From: Lachnospiraceae bacterium
GTDB taxonomy: Bacteria > Bacillota > Clostridia > Lachnospirales > Lachnospiraceae
Reading direction: 5' to 3'
Length of the DNA: 64,000 nucleotides
Assembly: GCA_017453065.1 (NCBI GenBank)
Contig: JAFTKW010000012.1
Span: 1 to 64,000, forward strand
Positions 44,582 through 52,777 of the stretch are shown here, piece after piece (position 1 is the stretch's first letter; every line of letters starts with the position of its first letter). The position numbers were made by a program, and so were the translations under genes. The notes under the pieces were generated by a model. The model was not told the origin of the DNA. It ran no database searches and was given only the letters and a program-made list of their open reading frames with translations.

Positions 44582-45826
44582 TCAGTCAATATGCTTTGTA
44601 GGAAAACCAAAGTAACGGTTTAATAAGCCTTCAAAAGCTTTTCCGTGTCTAGCCTCGTCGCGAGCCATCTCGTGAACTGTGTCGTGGATAGCGTCGAGGT
44701 TGAGTGCTTTTGCACGAAGAGCAAGATCAAATTTGCCGGCAGTTGCGCCGTTTTCTGCGTCAACTCTCATCTCCAAGTTGCGTTTGGTGGAATCAGTAAT
44801 CACTTCACCCAAAAGTTCTGCAAACTTGGCAGCGTGCTCTGCCTCTTCCCAGGCGGCTTTTTCCCAGTAAAGACCAATTTCAGGATAGCCTTCTCTGTGG
44901 GCAACACGTGCCATGGCGAGGTACATGCCTACCTCTGTGCATTCGGCTTCGTAGTTTGCGCGCAAATCGTCGATGATGTCCTGTGGCACACCTTTGGCAA
45001 CGCCAACGACATGTTCAGCCGCCCAAACTCTTTCTCCTTCCTGGAGATTGAACTTGGAAGCAGGAACGCCGCAGACAGGGCATTTGTCAGGAGCTGAGTC
45101 GCCCTCGTGAACATAGCCACATACGCTGCAGACATACTTCTTGGAACTTGCATTTTCCACTGTAGCGGTCTTAAGTTCTCCGCTTGCTACAGAGGCAGTA
45201 GCGACGTCAGCCTTGCCTGCTTCATTTAACACGAAGTCTTCTTTGCCGTGATGGCAGAGAGGACATTCATAGTCATCTGGCATCTCATCGCCTTCATAAA
45301 CATAGCCACACACAGAACAAGTCCAAGTGCGCTTTTCACTCTTTGGAGCTGGCTTTGGCTTGATGTCGCTCTGGTAGAAGCCGTAAGTGCAGGAAGCATC
45401 CTCAGAGAGAACTTGAGCGTCGGTTAGTTCACCGATAAAGAGAGTGTGGCTGCCGAGATCAAAATGTTCTGTAACCTTAGCGGACAAGTACATGTTGGAA
45501 GCCTTGTTAAGGTAAAGAATTCCGTTGTCGCTGCGTGCCACATCGGTAAAGCCGTCAAATTTATTTACCTCTCTTCCAGACTGCATGCCGAAGCGTTTGA
45601 ACAGGTCAAAGTCAGCAGTAGTAGCGATAGAAGAAATGTTGAATATGCCAGTATGAAGCACCATGTCGTGTGTGAAATTGTTTTTCTGCACTGCGATGGA
45701 AACGCGGGTTGGGTTGTTTGCAACCTGGATGGCAGTGTTGATGATACAGCCGTTGTCCTTGTCTCCTTCCTTGGCAGTCAGTAAAAACAAACCGTAAGTG
45801 AGTTTATATAATGCTTTGTTATCCAT
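44582..45826 (-). CDS. Flavin reductase-rubredoxin-rubredoxin-rubrerythrin fusion
   Basis: A 414-residue four-domain redox protein. Residues 1-150 are an FMN-binding flavin-reductase domain ([24 protein letters not shown]). A rubredoxin follows at about 168-205 ([10 protein letters not shown]...CPLC), then a second at about 232-266 ([10 protein letters not shown]...CPVC). A diiron rubrerythrin domain (about 270-408) has Glu/His ligands in [22 protein letters not shown] and [13 protein letters not shown], ending [18 protein letters not shown]. This joins a high-molecular-weight rubredoxin to a reverse rubrerythrin: a one-chain NADH-to-peroxide path. Confidence 0.93.
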   Translation of the reverse strand: MDNKALYKLTYGLFLLTAKEGDKDNGCIINTAIQVANNPTRVSIAVQKNNFTHDMVLHTGIFNISSIATTADFDLFKRFGMQSGREVNKFDGFTDVARSDNGILYLNKASNMYLSAKVTEHFDLGSHTLFIGELTDAQVLSEDASCTYGFYQSDIKPKPAPKSEKRTWTCSVCGYVYEGDEMPDDYECPLCHHGKEDFVLNEAGKADVATASVASGELKTATVENASSKKYVCSVCGYVHEGDSAPDKCPVCGVPASKFNLQEGERVWAAEHVVGVAKGVPQDIIDDLRANYEAECTEVGMYLAMARVAHREGYPEIGLYWEKAAWEEAEHAAKFAELLGEVITDSTKRNLEMRVDAENGATAGKFDLALRAKALNLDAIHDTVHEMARDEARHGKAFEGLLNRYFGFPTKHID

Positions 45827-45849
45827 AAAAATCCCCTTTCCTTGAAGTC

Positions 45850-45925
45850 ATGCTAACCAAAGGCCGTGCCCGCTCGAAAATGCGTCGCATTTCCTCGCTG
45901 TCGGGCTGCCGCCCTATACCTCTGT
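45850..45925 (-). other. Palindrome-rich intergenic element
   Basis: Between the fusion gene and the rubrerythrin terminator lies a GC-rich stretch with AAATGCG-T-CGCATTT inside GCCCG/CGGGC arms. On the minus strand it contains AGGAAATGCGAC, also seen at 52563. It codes for nothing obvious. Confidence 0.4.
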
Positions 45926-45928
45926 AAC

Positions 45929-45966
45929 AATAAAGCCCCATACAAGCAAGCTTGTGGGGCTTCATT
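45929..45966 (-). terminator. Terminator of the rubrerythrin gene
   Basis: AAGCCCCACAAGC pairs with GCTTGT-TGGGGCTT (one bulge) and is followed by a T-rich run on the minus strand. Confidence 0.85.
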
Positions 45967-45991
45967 ATTACATCGTTGCACGGCTTGTAGC

Positions 45992-46531
45992 TTACGCAAA
46001 GTAACGATTCAGTAATCCTTCAAATGCCTTTCCATGTCTAGCCTCGTCACGAGCCATTTCGTGAACTGTGTCGTGGATTGCATCCAGGTTGAGTTCTTTT
46101 GCTCTCTTAGCAAGATCGAACTTACCAGCTGTTGCGCCGTTTTCAGCGTCAACTCTCATTTCAAGGTTCTTCTTTGTAGAAGCAGTTACTACTTCACCGA
46201 GAAGTTCTGCAAATTTTGCAGCGTGCTCAGCTTCTTCCCATGCTGCTTTTTCCCAGTAAAGGCCGATTTCAGGATAACCTTCTCTGTGAGCAACACGTGC
46301 CATAGCAAGGTACATACCAACTTCAGAGCATTCGCCTTCGAAGTTTGCACGAAGATCCATAATGATATCTTCTGGAGCGCCCTGCGCAACACCAACTACG
46401 TGCTCTGCAGCCCATACTTTTTCGCCAGCCTGAACTGTGAACTTCTCAGCAGGTGCTTTACAAATTGGGCAGCTTTCTGGTGCCTGATCGCCTTCGTGAA
46501 CATAACCGCAAACATTACATACATACTTCAT
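45992..46531 (-). CDS. Reverse rubrerythrin
   Basis: A 179-residue peroxide-reducing protein: an N-terminal rubredoxin ([10 protein letters not shown]...CPICKAP, residues 4-25) and a C-terminal diiron four-helix domain. The diiron ligands are in [37 protein letters not shown] and DEARHGKAF. The domain order is reversed relative to classical rubrerythrin, as in clostridial stress proteins. It is about 85% identical by eye to the last two domains of the neighbouring fusion, so one arose by duplication. The PerR-like gene is upstream on the same strand. Confidence 0.95.
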   Translation of the reverse strand: MKYVCNVCGYVHEGDQAPESCPICKAPAEKFTVQAGEKVWAAEHVVGVAQGAPEDIIMDLRANFEGECSEVGMYLAMARVAHREGYPEIGLYWEKAAWEEAEHAAKFAELLGEVVTASTKKNLEMRVDAENGATAGKFDLAKRAKELNLDAIHDTVHEMARDEARHGKAFEGLLNRYFA

Positions 46532-46680
46532 ATCTCATATCTCCTTTTCTTTGAGGTGGCCTACTTATGGGCCGATTTTTGTTTCTCTTTTTTCAACTTT
46601 TGTGCCTTACTGGCACTTTCCATATTTAGTTTTAATTATTTGCTGCCTGATACCATTGCAAGTGCGGTAGCAGGCAGGTT

Positions 46681-47067
46681 TTAACTTGACTTCGTGCACT
46701 TTGGACAAGTGCCGTAAAAGAAAGTGGTGTGCCCCTGAATGTGGCCTCCGAAATTCTTGCCGGCCGTCTCCACCACGGACTCGATGGAATCCATCTCAAG
46801 GTCTATCACCGCGCCGCACTCATTACATATAAAATGATAATGCAATGAGGTGTCCGCATCAAAGTGGTCTGTCTTGTCACCGACTCGGATACGAAGAATC
46901 TCGCCTAGGTCAGCCAGTAGGGTCAGATTTCGATATACCGTACCTAAGCTGATATTTGGAAAAGTCTGGCGAAGATTCGTGTAAACCACATCTGCAGTGG
47001 GGTGATCCTTGCGGGTCATCAGGAAATTCATGATTTCCTCTCGCTGTCTGCTGTGTTTTAATGACAT
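46681..47067 (-). CDS. Fur-family regulator, PerR type
   Basis: A 128-residue metalloregulator. The winged helix is SLKHSRQREEIMNFLMTRKDHPTADVVYTNLR...SLGTVYRNLTLLADLGE. The metal-binding part has DHFDADTSLHYHFICNECGAVIDLEM and a C-terminal CPKC, so the structural Cys4 zinc site is complete. DADTSLHYH resembles the PerR regulatory site. A perfect 7-1-7 palindrome covers its own promoter region, and two rubrerythrin genes follow, which fits peroxide-responsive control. Confidence 0.9.
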   Translation of the reverse strand: MSLKHSRQREEIMNFLMTRKDHPTADVVYTNLRQTFPNISLGTVYRNLTLLADLGEILRIRVGDKTDHFDADTSLHYHFICNECGAVIDLEMDSIESVVETAGKNFGGHIQGHTTFFYGTCPKCTKSS

Positions 47068-47093
47068 CTAAGTTCTCCTCTGCAAATCAATAA

Positions 47094-47141
47094 TAGTAAT
47101 GATTACTAATTTTATTATACGAAAAATTTTAGATATGTCAA
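47094..47141 (-). promoter_or_regulatory. PerR/Fur-box promoter
   Basis: Minus strand: TTGACA (47136-47141), 16-bp spacer, TATAAT (47114-47119). Immediately downstream, TAGTAAT-C-ATTACTA (47094-47108) is a perfect 15-bp 7-1-7 palindrome like a Per box. It indicates autoregulation. Confidence 0.85.
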
Positions 47142-47275
47142 TACATAAAAAGAAAAAAATTTGGAAAATTTATACTTTTTTTATGGGATTATTTTTTCTA
47201 TTTAATATCTTTTTGGAAACAATAATGTTAAGATAAGGATAAATACAGGCTTTTCGTGAAAGGATTGGTGTATTT

Positions 47276-48751
47276 ATGAAGTTTAGAACAAGGTTAATGA
47301 TAACCTTCACGACGATTATATTTGTACCTATTATATTGGCGGCCATAGCCTTTATTGTCATTGGAGGGGCTTTTTTGAAAGCGCAGCCAAACTATGGACT
47401 TAGCGAAGTGTCTTACGGCTCATTGACGGAGAATATCGAAAATCTTCATATAGAAGTAGATGCGCTCATTGGTGAGATGGAAGCGGATTATGCCGCTAAG
47501 CCATCCGTCTTTGAAGATTTAAACTATTTCAAAAACTTAGAGCAGAGCAAACTTCCCAATAGTTCTTACATCATCGTACGCAGGAATAATCAGATTTATT
47601 ACACTGGAAATTTGGAAGCGGCAGAGCAGATTTTCACTAAGCTTCCTGAATACACAGGTGAAAAAGAAGAGAATAACACTTTCTATATGAGTAAGTGGGG
47701 CAAGTTTGTAAAGCAGCTCGATTTCCAGTTTTCAGACGGAACCCCAGGTAGCGTCTTTTTGGTAACCAAGGTAAGTGGTGTCGTATCCAAAGATTTCCTT
47801 TGGGATATGGTGCTGGCCATTGTGGGCATCCTTTTTCTTACCAGCTGGGCCCTGACCACTTGGATTTCCAAGAGTATGTTCAAGCCAATTAATGAGCTCA
47901 ACATCGCCATGGGCAAGATCAAAGAGGGCAACTTTGACTACATGCTCTCCACAGACAACAAGGGTGAAATCGGAGAACTTTATCGCAACTACGAGGACAT
48001 GCGCCTAAGACTGAAGGAGAATGCGGAGGAGCAGGAGCAGCAGGAAAAACAGAACCGTGAGCTGATCAGTAACATCTCCCATGACCTAAAGACTCCTATC
48101 ACAGCCATCAAGGGATATGTGGAGGGTATCCTGGACGGCGTAGCAGACACTCCTGAAAAAATGGACAAATATCTACGTACCGTTTACAACAAAGCCAACG
48201 ACATGGAAAGACTCATCAATGAGCTGACCATTTATTCAGGAATCGAGAACAATCGCATTCCATATAACTTCCATCGTATCAGTGTGGCGGATTACTTTGA
48301 CGACTGCGTGGAAGAGGTTGGACTGGACCTTGAATCCAGAAACATCAAGTTGGATTATGTAAACCTGGTAGACCCGGGCACCATGATTATCGCTGACCCT
48401 GAGCAGATGAAAAAAGTAGTCAACAACATCATCTCCAACAGCGTCAAATACATCGACAAGCCAAAGGGCGAAATCGAAATCCGTATCCTGGATGAGGTAG
48501 ATTCCGTGCGAGTGGAAATCGAGGACAACGGAAAGGGTATCGCCACCAAGGATTTACCTAGAATCTTCGAGAGATTTTATCGCACAGATGCATCTCGAAA
48601 TTCTATGCAGGGTGGAAGCGGCATCGGCCTCTCTATTGTGAAAAAGATTATCGAGGACCACGGCGGCTACATTTGGGCCACCAGCAAAGAGGGCGAAGGC
48701 ACCTGTATTCATTTTGTAATTCGTAAATATAGAGAACTGTCCCAAGAGTAG
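47276..48751 (+). CDS. Sensor histidine kinase (HAMP, HisKA, HATPase)
   Basis: A 491-residue kinase: membrane helix at about 8-32, extracellular domain to about 172, second helix to about 195, HAMP (FKPINELNIAMGKIKEGNFDY), HisKA with His in LISNISHDLKTPITAIKGY, and an ATPase domain (NNIISNSVKY, DNGKGI, GGSGIGLSIVKKIIEDHGG). The regulator gene follows 100 bases later, a wide gap containing a GC-rich hairpin. The signal is unknown. Confidence 0.93.
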   Translation: MKFRTRLMITFTTIIFVPIILAAIAFIVIGGAFLKAQPNYGLSEVSYGSLTENIENLHIEVDALIGEMEADYAAKPSVFEDLNYFKNLEQSKLPNSSYIIVRRNNQIYYTGNLEAAEQIFTKLPEYTGEKEENNTFYMSKWGKFVKQLDFQFSDGTPGSVFLVTKVSGVVSKDFLWDMVLAIVGILFLTSWALTTWISKSMFKPINELNIAMGKIKEGNFDYMLSTDNKGEIGELYRNYEDMRLRLKENAEEQEQQEKQNRELISNISHDLKTPITAIKGYVEGILDGVADTPEKMDKYLRTVYNKANDMERLINELTIYSGIENNRIPYNFHRISVADYFDDCVEEVGLDLESRNIKLDYVNLVDPGTMIIADPEQMKKVVNNIISNSVKYIDKPKGEIEIRILDEVDSVRVEIEDNGKGIATKDLPRIFERFYRTDASRNSMQGGSGIGLSIVKKIIEDHGGYIWATSKEGEGTCIHFVIRKYRELSQE

Positions 48752-48813
48752 AGGGCAAGACTCGATTGAGCAAGACTGGCGCAGCCACACCAAGTTAGGA
48801 GAAAAAGTTTCAG

Positions 48814-48831
48814 GCGGGCGCAGCTGCCCGC
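48814..48831 (+). other. GC-rich hairpin between kinase and regulator genes
   Basis: GCGGGC-GCAGCT-GCCCGC forms a 6-bp all-GC stem with no T-run, so it is not a terminator. It sits 21 bases before the regulator start and may affect mRNA stability or processing in the 100-base gap. Confidence 0.5.
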
Positions 48832-48851
48832 GCCAAGAGGAGGATAAAGAT

Positions 48852-49544
48852 ATGAGCAAAATTTTGATTATCGAAGATGAAGTAGCTATCGCAGAGCTTG
48901 AAAAAGATTACCTGGAGCTTAGCGACTTTGAAGTAACTGTAGAAAATGCAGGCGACACAGGATTAGATGCAGCGCTGAAGGGCGACTTTGATCTGGTTGT
49001 TTTGGACTTGATGCTTCCAGGCATGGATGGCTTTGAAGTGTGCAAGCGCATCCGCGAGGAAAAGAATATCCCTATCTTGATGGTATCTGCGAAAAAAGAT
49101 GACATCGACAAAATCAGAGGCCTTGGTCTCGGCGCAGACGACTATATGACCAAGCCTTTCAGCCCAAGTGAGCTGGTAGCCAGAGTGAGAGCACACCTTG
49201 CAAGATACGAAAGACTAGTAGGTAGCAACACCAAGGCACAGAATGATATCGTAGAAATCAGAGGCCTTCGCATCGACAAGACCGCGCGCCGCGTGTACAT
49301 TGACGGCGAAGAGAGAACCTTCACCACCAAGGAATTTGATTTGCTCACTTTCCTGGCTGAGAATCCAAACCATGTATTTAGCAAAGACGAACTCTTTAGA
49401 GAAATCTGGGATATGGATTCCATCGGTGATATTGCAACTGTAACCGTACACATCAAAAAGATCCGTGAAAAGATCGAAGCAGATACCGCGAAGCCTAATT
49501 ATATCGAGACAATTTGGGGCGTGGGATATAGATTTAAAGTATAA
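48852..49544 (+). CDS. OmpR-family response regulator
   Basis: A 230-residue regulator: receiver with IIEDE acidic pair, phospho-Asp in LVVLDLMLPGMDG, Lys in MVSAKKDD, and a winged-helix output (FTTKEFDLLTFLAENPNHVFSKDELFREIWDMD, VHIKKIREKIE, IWGVGYRFKV). Start ATG 48852 behind AGAGGAGGA. It pairs with the kinase upstream. Its last 30 bases form one arm of a perfect 13-bp inverted repeat (49507-49565). Confidence 0.95.
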   Translation: MSKILIIEDEVAIAELEKDYLELSDFEVTVENAGDTGLDAALKGDFDLVVLDLMLPGMDGFEVCKRIREEKNIPILMVSAKKDDIDKIRGLGLGADDYMTKPFSPSELVARVRAHLARYERLVGSNTKAQNDIVEIRGLRIDKTARRVYIDGEERTFTTKEFDLLTFLAENPNHVFSKDELFREIWDMDSIGDIATVTVHIKKIREKIEADTAKPNYIETIWGVGYRFKV

Positions 49545-49565
49545 GTTGAGATCCCCAAATTGTCT
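49507..49565. repeat. 13-bp inverted repeat at the end of the regulator gene
   Basis: AGACAATTTGGGG (49507-49519) and CCCCAAATTGTCT (49553-49565) are perfect complements. One arm is coding, the other lies past the stop. No T-run follows. A second perfect hairpin (CAGAGTTGC/GCAACTCTG, 49586-49605) follows. Confidence 0.8.
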
Positions 49566-49609
49566 GGTGAATGTGCATTCGCGCGCAGAGTTGCAAGCAA
49601 CTCTGTGGT

Positions 49610-49639
49610 TGGGGTGTGGGATACCGCTTTAAGGTGTAG
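49610..49639 (+). pseudogene. Remnant of a second response-regulator 3' end
   Basis: Ten codons read W-G-V-G-Y-R-F-K-V-stop, identical in protein to the last residues of the regulator ending at 49544 but with different codons at about six positions. No frame extends upstream, so it looks like the tail of an older paralog left after a deletion or replacement. Confidence 0.6.
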
Positions 49640-49680
49640 AGATTTGATGTAACTTTATAAGATACCAATTACTTTATGTA

Positions 49681-49746
49681 TTTTACCTTCTATTTTTTGC
49701 AACTTACCTGCAATCTTAAGACAAAGTAAATGTTTCAGTGTATTAT
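49681..49746 (+). promoter_or_regulatory. LytTR-type promoter with 21-bp-phased repeats
   Basis: TTTTACC (49681-49687) and ACTTACC (49702-49708) lie 21 bp apart inside the 8-of-11 matching elements ATTTTACCTTC and AACTTACCTGC. TATTAT (49741-49746) is 39 bp after the second core. This is nearly the geometry seen at 12704-12771. Confidence 0.65.
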
Positions 49747-49776
49747 TTCATCATCAACAGGAAAGGAGGTCGGAGA

Positions 49777-50214
49777 ATGAAAGTAAGTGTAGAACTGTCA
49801 TCTGAATATCGTGAGCCTTACGCTATTGTCTATGCGGATAAGGTAACGGATGAGATTCAGAAAATGATAGATATACTAAGTGCTAATGAAACTCCGATAA
49901 CGGCCTTGCAAAATGAAGACAACATCGTGATTTTGCAGCCAGATGAAATATACATGGTTAGGGTCGAAGATGGAGATACGATCATTTTTGGAGAAAAACA
50001 AAAATATCGTTCACGAAAGAGACTTTATGAACTGGAACAGCAGTTGGGAAGACAATTTATGCAGATATCAAAGTCAACTTTGGTAAATTTGGCTTATCTG
50101 GATAGTGTTGAAGCTGGATTTAATTGCACACTTCTTTTGAAATTAAAGAATGGTTGCAAGGATTTTGTATCTAGAACGTATTTGCCCCAATTTAAAAAGT
50201 ATCTAGGGTTGTAG
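49777..50214 (+). CDS. LytTR-domain regulator
   Basis: A 145-residue regulator; start at ATG 49777 behind AAAGGAGGT. A short N-terminal domain (to about 45) precedes a LytTR DNA-binding domain (VILQPDEIYMVRVEDGDTIIFGEK, RQFMQISKSTLVNLAYLDSVE, VSRTYLPQFKKYLGL). No receiver domain. It is followed by a DUF3021 gene, the classic LytTR regulatory pair in which the membrane protein restrains the regulator. Confidence 0.9.
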   Translation: MKVSVELSSEYREPYAIVYADKVTDEIQKMIDILSANETPITALQNEDNIVILQPDEIYMVRVEDGDTIIFGEKQKYRSRKRLYELEQQLGRQFMQISKSTLVNLAYLDSVEAGFNCTLLLKLKNGCKDFVSRTYLPQFKKYLGL

Positions 50215-50227
50215 GAGGTAAGGTAAG

Positions 50228-50662
50228 ATGAAGGAAATATTCAAGGATTTACTGAAAAGTACAGTTATTAGTATGGTAATTGCAATGGTGATTTTTTGCT
50301 TTGTCTGTATGACATTTGATATAAGCAATGGAGGAATCACACACTACGAGAATTACCAATTTACAAAGATGGTTATTGGATGTGTGCTTGTAGGCTTAGG
50401 CTTTGGGGTTCCATCAATAGTATATAGAAATGATAATATTCCTATGCCGATAAAAGTTGTGATTCATATGGGAATTGGATGCGTAGTTTATACGCTGGTT
50501 GCCCTTGCAGTTGGCTGGATAGGAGGCGCAACCATTATTCAGATTGCTATTACAGCAGTAATTCCATTAGTGGTAGCTTTTATGATATGGTTTGCGTTTA
50601 TGGTGTATTTTCGTAACGAAGCAAAGAAGATGAATGACCGAATTCGAGCCAAGAAAGGCTAA
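50228..50662 (+). CDS. DUF3021 membrane protein
   Basis: A 144-residue protein with four membrane helices and the DUF3021 plan: cytoplasmic start KEIFKDLLKSTVISM, ITHYENYQF loop, short central loop NDNIPMPIKVVIHMG, basic C-terminus. DUF3021 proteins act as membrane inhibitors of the LytTR protein encoded just upstream; here the gap is 13 bases. The signal is unknown. Confidence 0.88.
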   Translation: MKEIFKDLLKSTVISMVIAMVIFCFVCMTFDISNGGITHYENYQFTKMVIGCVLVGLGFGVPSIVYRNDNIPMPIKVVIHMGIGCVVYTLVALAVGWIGGATIIQIAITAVIPLVVAFMIWFAFMVYFRNEAKKMNDRIRAKKG

Positions 50663-50674
50663 GGTTTGACTTAT

Positions 50675-50708
50675 AAGATACTATGCTTAATGCGTAGTAT
50701 CTTTTTTT
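50675..50708 (+). terminator. Terminator of the LytTR/DUF3021 operon
   Basis: A 12-bp stem (AAGATACTATGC with GCGTAGTATCTT, one G-U) and 5-base loop followed by a T-run. Confidence 0.92.
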
Positions 50709-50800
50709 GTGAGGATTTTGAAATAAATGGGCATTGAGAAGAGTTATAAAGTAGAAAGTTAGGTTAATTAAAAAGTGATGCAAAGACAACGTTTTTCCGT

Positions 50801-50806
50801 TATAAT
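50801..50806 (+). promoter_or_regulatory. -10 element of the GH26 gene
   Basis: A perfect TATAAT lies 27 bases before the start codon. The -35 spacing position reads ATGCAA, a poor match. Confidence 0.55.
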
Positions 50807-50832
50807 GGTTTCAATCAGAGGAGGAAACTGAT

Positions 50833-52542
50833 ATGAGGATAAAACTGTTAACACTAATATGCATACTTGCATTAGTACTCGGTGCTTGTGGACAAACAGC
50901 ATCAAATACTCCTGCATCTGGGGATAATTCGGGGGCCCAGCAGGAAAGTAGCGTAGAGGAAAGCCAGAGCGAGGCAGAATCTAGCCAGACAAGTAATGAA
51001 GGCGAGCAGACGGGAAATGCACAGCCAAGCGAAGACACTCAAGAGGCGGCGAGCTCAGACGCAGAGCAGTCTGACGAGCCTGAGCAATCCAAGGAGCCAG
51101 AATCAAGTGAGCCAGCGCAGCCAGAAGAACCTTGGGAGCCATCACCAGCACCAGCGGTGCGCCAGACTCTTTCTGAAGAGGATAAGGCCAAACAGCAGCA
51201 GGCAATCTTGGACAAAGGAACCTTTCTTTTTAGTGGAAAAGAAAACGAAGGCTACTATCCATCTGATGTTTCTTGGCTTAAGAATGCATCAGAGGACGAT
51301 ATTGTTGCTTTGATTTATACCTGTGAAGACGAAACCCACGGTGGATGGGGCGTGCTTGGACTGGAAGTTTATGTAAACGGAAGCTATGTAAAGATTGCGG
51401 ATATCAATGCCGCTACAGGCCAGCCAAAGAAGGCGCGTCTAGTGACCTATACTGTGAAAGACCTAATGAAGGCAGCAGGCGCAGGTGGAGTGGGTGACTT
51501 TACTGGATTTGCCCTTGGCGCATGGAATGGCGGCAAGATTGCAGGACTTTATCATTTGCCAAAGAGCGTGGCAACGGAACTGAAAGACCACCTTGCCAGC
51601 GTGGAAGAAGCAGAGCAAATAATTCATACATACGATGGCAATCTTTCCAATGAAAATGCCATTGAAAGCGCAGTGACTCTTTACGAGTACCTGAAAGAGA
51701 CTTGGGGCACAGCCTGCCTTACGGGGCAGATGGAATCCACTTGGATGGGTAGCCCAGACTACGAAATCAACTTTATTAAAGAACATACGGGCAAGTTGCC
51801 AGCTCTCCGCGGCTTGGACTTTATGCACAACGACTTTGCTGGCGTGACCAAGCGAGCACAGGAGTGGTGGGAGCAGGGTGGTATCCCAACTATCTGCTGG
51901 CATACCGGTGCAGACTTTGCCTCCGGCTACAATGAGTGCCTGGCAGACAACATCAATTGGGACGAAGCCTTTGAGCCTGGATCTAAGACCAATCTGGCTC
52001 TCATCGAGGGCATGGATCGAGCAGTGCCTTATCTGCAGCAGTTAGAGGATGCGGGCGTACCAGTGCTTTGGAGACCATTCCATGAGCTAGATGGCGGCTG
52101 GTTCTGGTGGAGCAAAGGCGGTAGCGACAACTTTGTGAAGTTGTGGCAGATGATGTATAGTAGATACACCGATTACTGGGGCTTGGACAACCTGATTTGG
52201 GTATACGGTTACTCCAAGAACGGCGGTGATATGGGTGCATGGTACCCAGGAGATTCCTACGTGGATCTGGTAGGCGCAGATAGCTACGATGCTGGTCCTA
52301 ACGGCGATCTTTATGAAGATGTGGAAAAAGTTGCCGCAGAAGGCATGCCAATCGTCTTCCATGAATGTGGAACCATCCCTACGGAAAAAGAAATGAGCAA
52401 GGCAGACGCAGACTGGCTCTTCTTTATGGTTTGGCACACAGACCATCTGACCAATGGCGAATTCAACACCAAGGACTCCTTGAAGGAGATTTACAACAGC
52501 GATTACTTTATCACCTTGGATGAACTGCCTGCGTTTAAATAA
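50833..52542 (+). CDS. GH26 beta-mannanase lipoprotein
   Basis: A 569-residue surface lipoprotein (lipobox LGAC, Cys19). Residues 20-110 are an acidic Ser/Glu/Gln linker. Residues about 125-245 look like a carbohydrate-binding beta-sandwich (GGWGVLGLEVYVNGSYVKIADI). The GH26 barrel spans about 275-569. The acid/base is Glu418 (LWRPFHELDGGWFWW) and the nucleophile Glu511 (VFHECG), so both catalytic residues are present. It should cut mannan or galactomannan at the cell surface. No transporter is adjacent. Confidence 0.93.
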   Translation: MRIKLLTLICILALVLGACGQTASNTPASGDNSGAQQESSVEESQSEAESSQTSNEGEQTGNAQPSEDTQEAASSDAEQSDEPEQSKEPESSEPAQPEEPWEPSPAPAVRQTLSEEDKAKQQQAILDKGTFLFSGKENEGYYPSDVSWLKNASEDDIVALIYTCEDETHGGWGVLGLEVYVNGSYVKIADINAATGQPKKARLVTYTVKDLMKAAGAGGVGDFTGFALGAWNGGKIAGLYHLPKSVATELKDHLASVEEAEQIIHTYDGNLSNENAIESAVTLYEYLKETWGTACLTGQMESTWMGSPDYEINFIKEHTGKLPALRGLDFMHNDFAGVTKRAQEWWEQGGIPTICWHTGADFASGYNECLADNINWDEAFEPGSKTNLALIEGMDRAVPYLQQLEDAGVPVLWRPFHELDGGWFWWSKGGSDNFVKLWQMMYSRYTDYWGLDNLIWVYGYSKNGGDMGAWYPGDSYVDLVGADSYDAGPNGDLYEDVEKVAAEGMPIVFHECGTIPTEKEMSKADADWLFFMVWHTDHLTNGEFNTKDSLKEIYNSDYFITLDELPAFK

Positions 52543-52629
52543 GGAGCCTTGCGATGTGGCAAGGAAATGCGACATCTTGGAGCGTCTTCTGGCGCAACCT
52601 AAGGTTGCGTAATATAGAAAAAGAGAAAA

Positions 52630-52665
52630 AAAGGGTTGGTGGTCTTCCACCAGCCCTTTCTTTTA
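52630..52665 (+). terminator. Terminator of the GH26 gene
   Basis: A 13-bp stem (AAAGGGTTGGTGG with CCACCAGCCCTTT, one G-U) and TCTT loop, then CTTTTAT. The 52543-52629 stretch before it contains AGGAAATGCGAC and a GGTTGCG/CGCAACC hairpin. Confidence 0.88.
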
Positions 52666-52777
52666 TACTAAGGAAGTGCAAGGGACGCCTTGCAGGATGC
52701 TTTTTCATTGGATATGATGGAAACAGGATGATGAACAGGTACCGGTTTGTCACAGATGAATAAGGAGATGAATCGAT

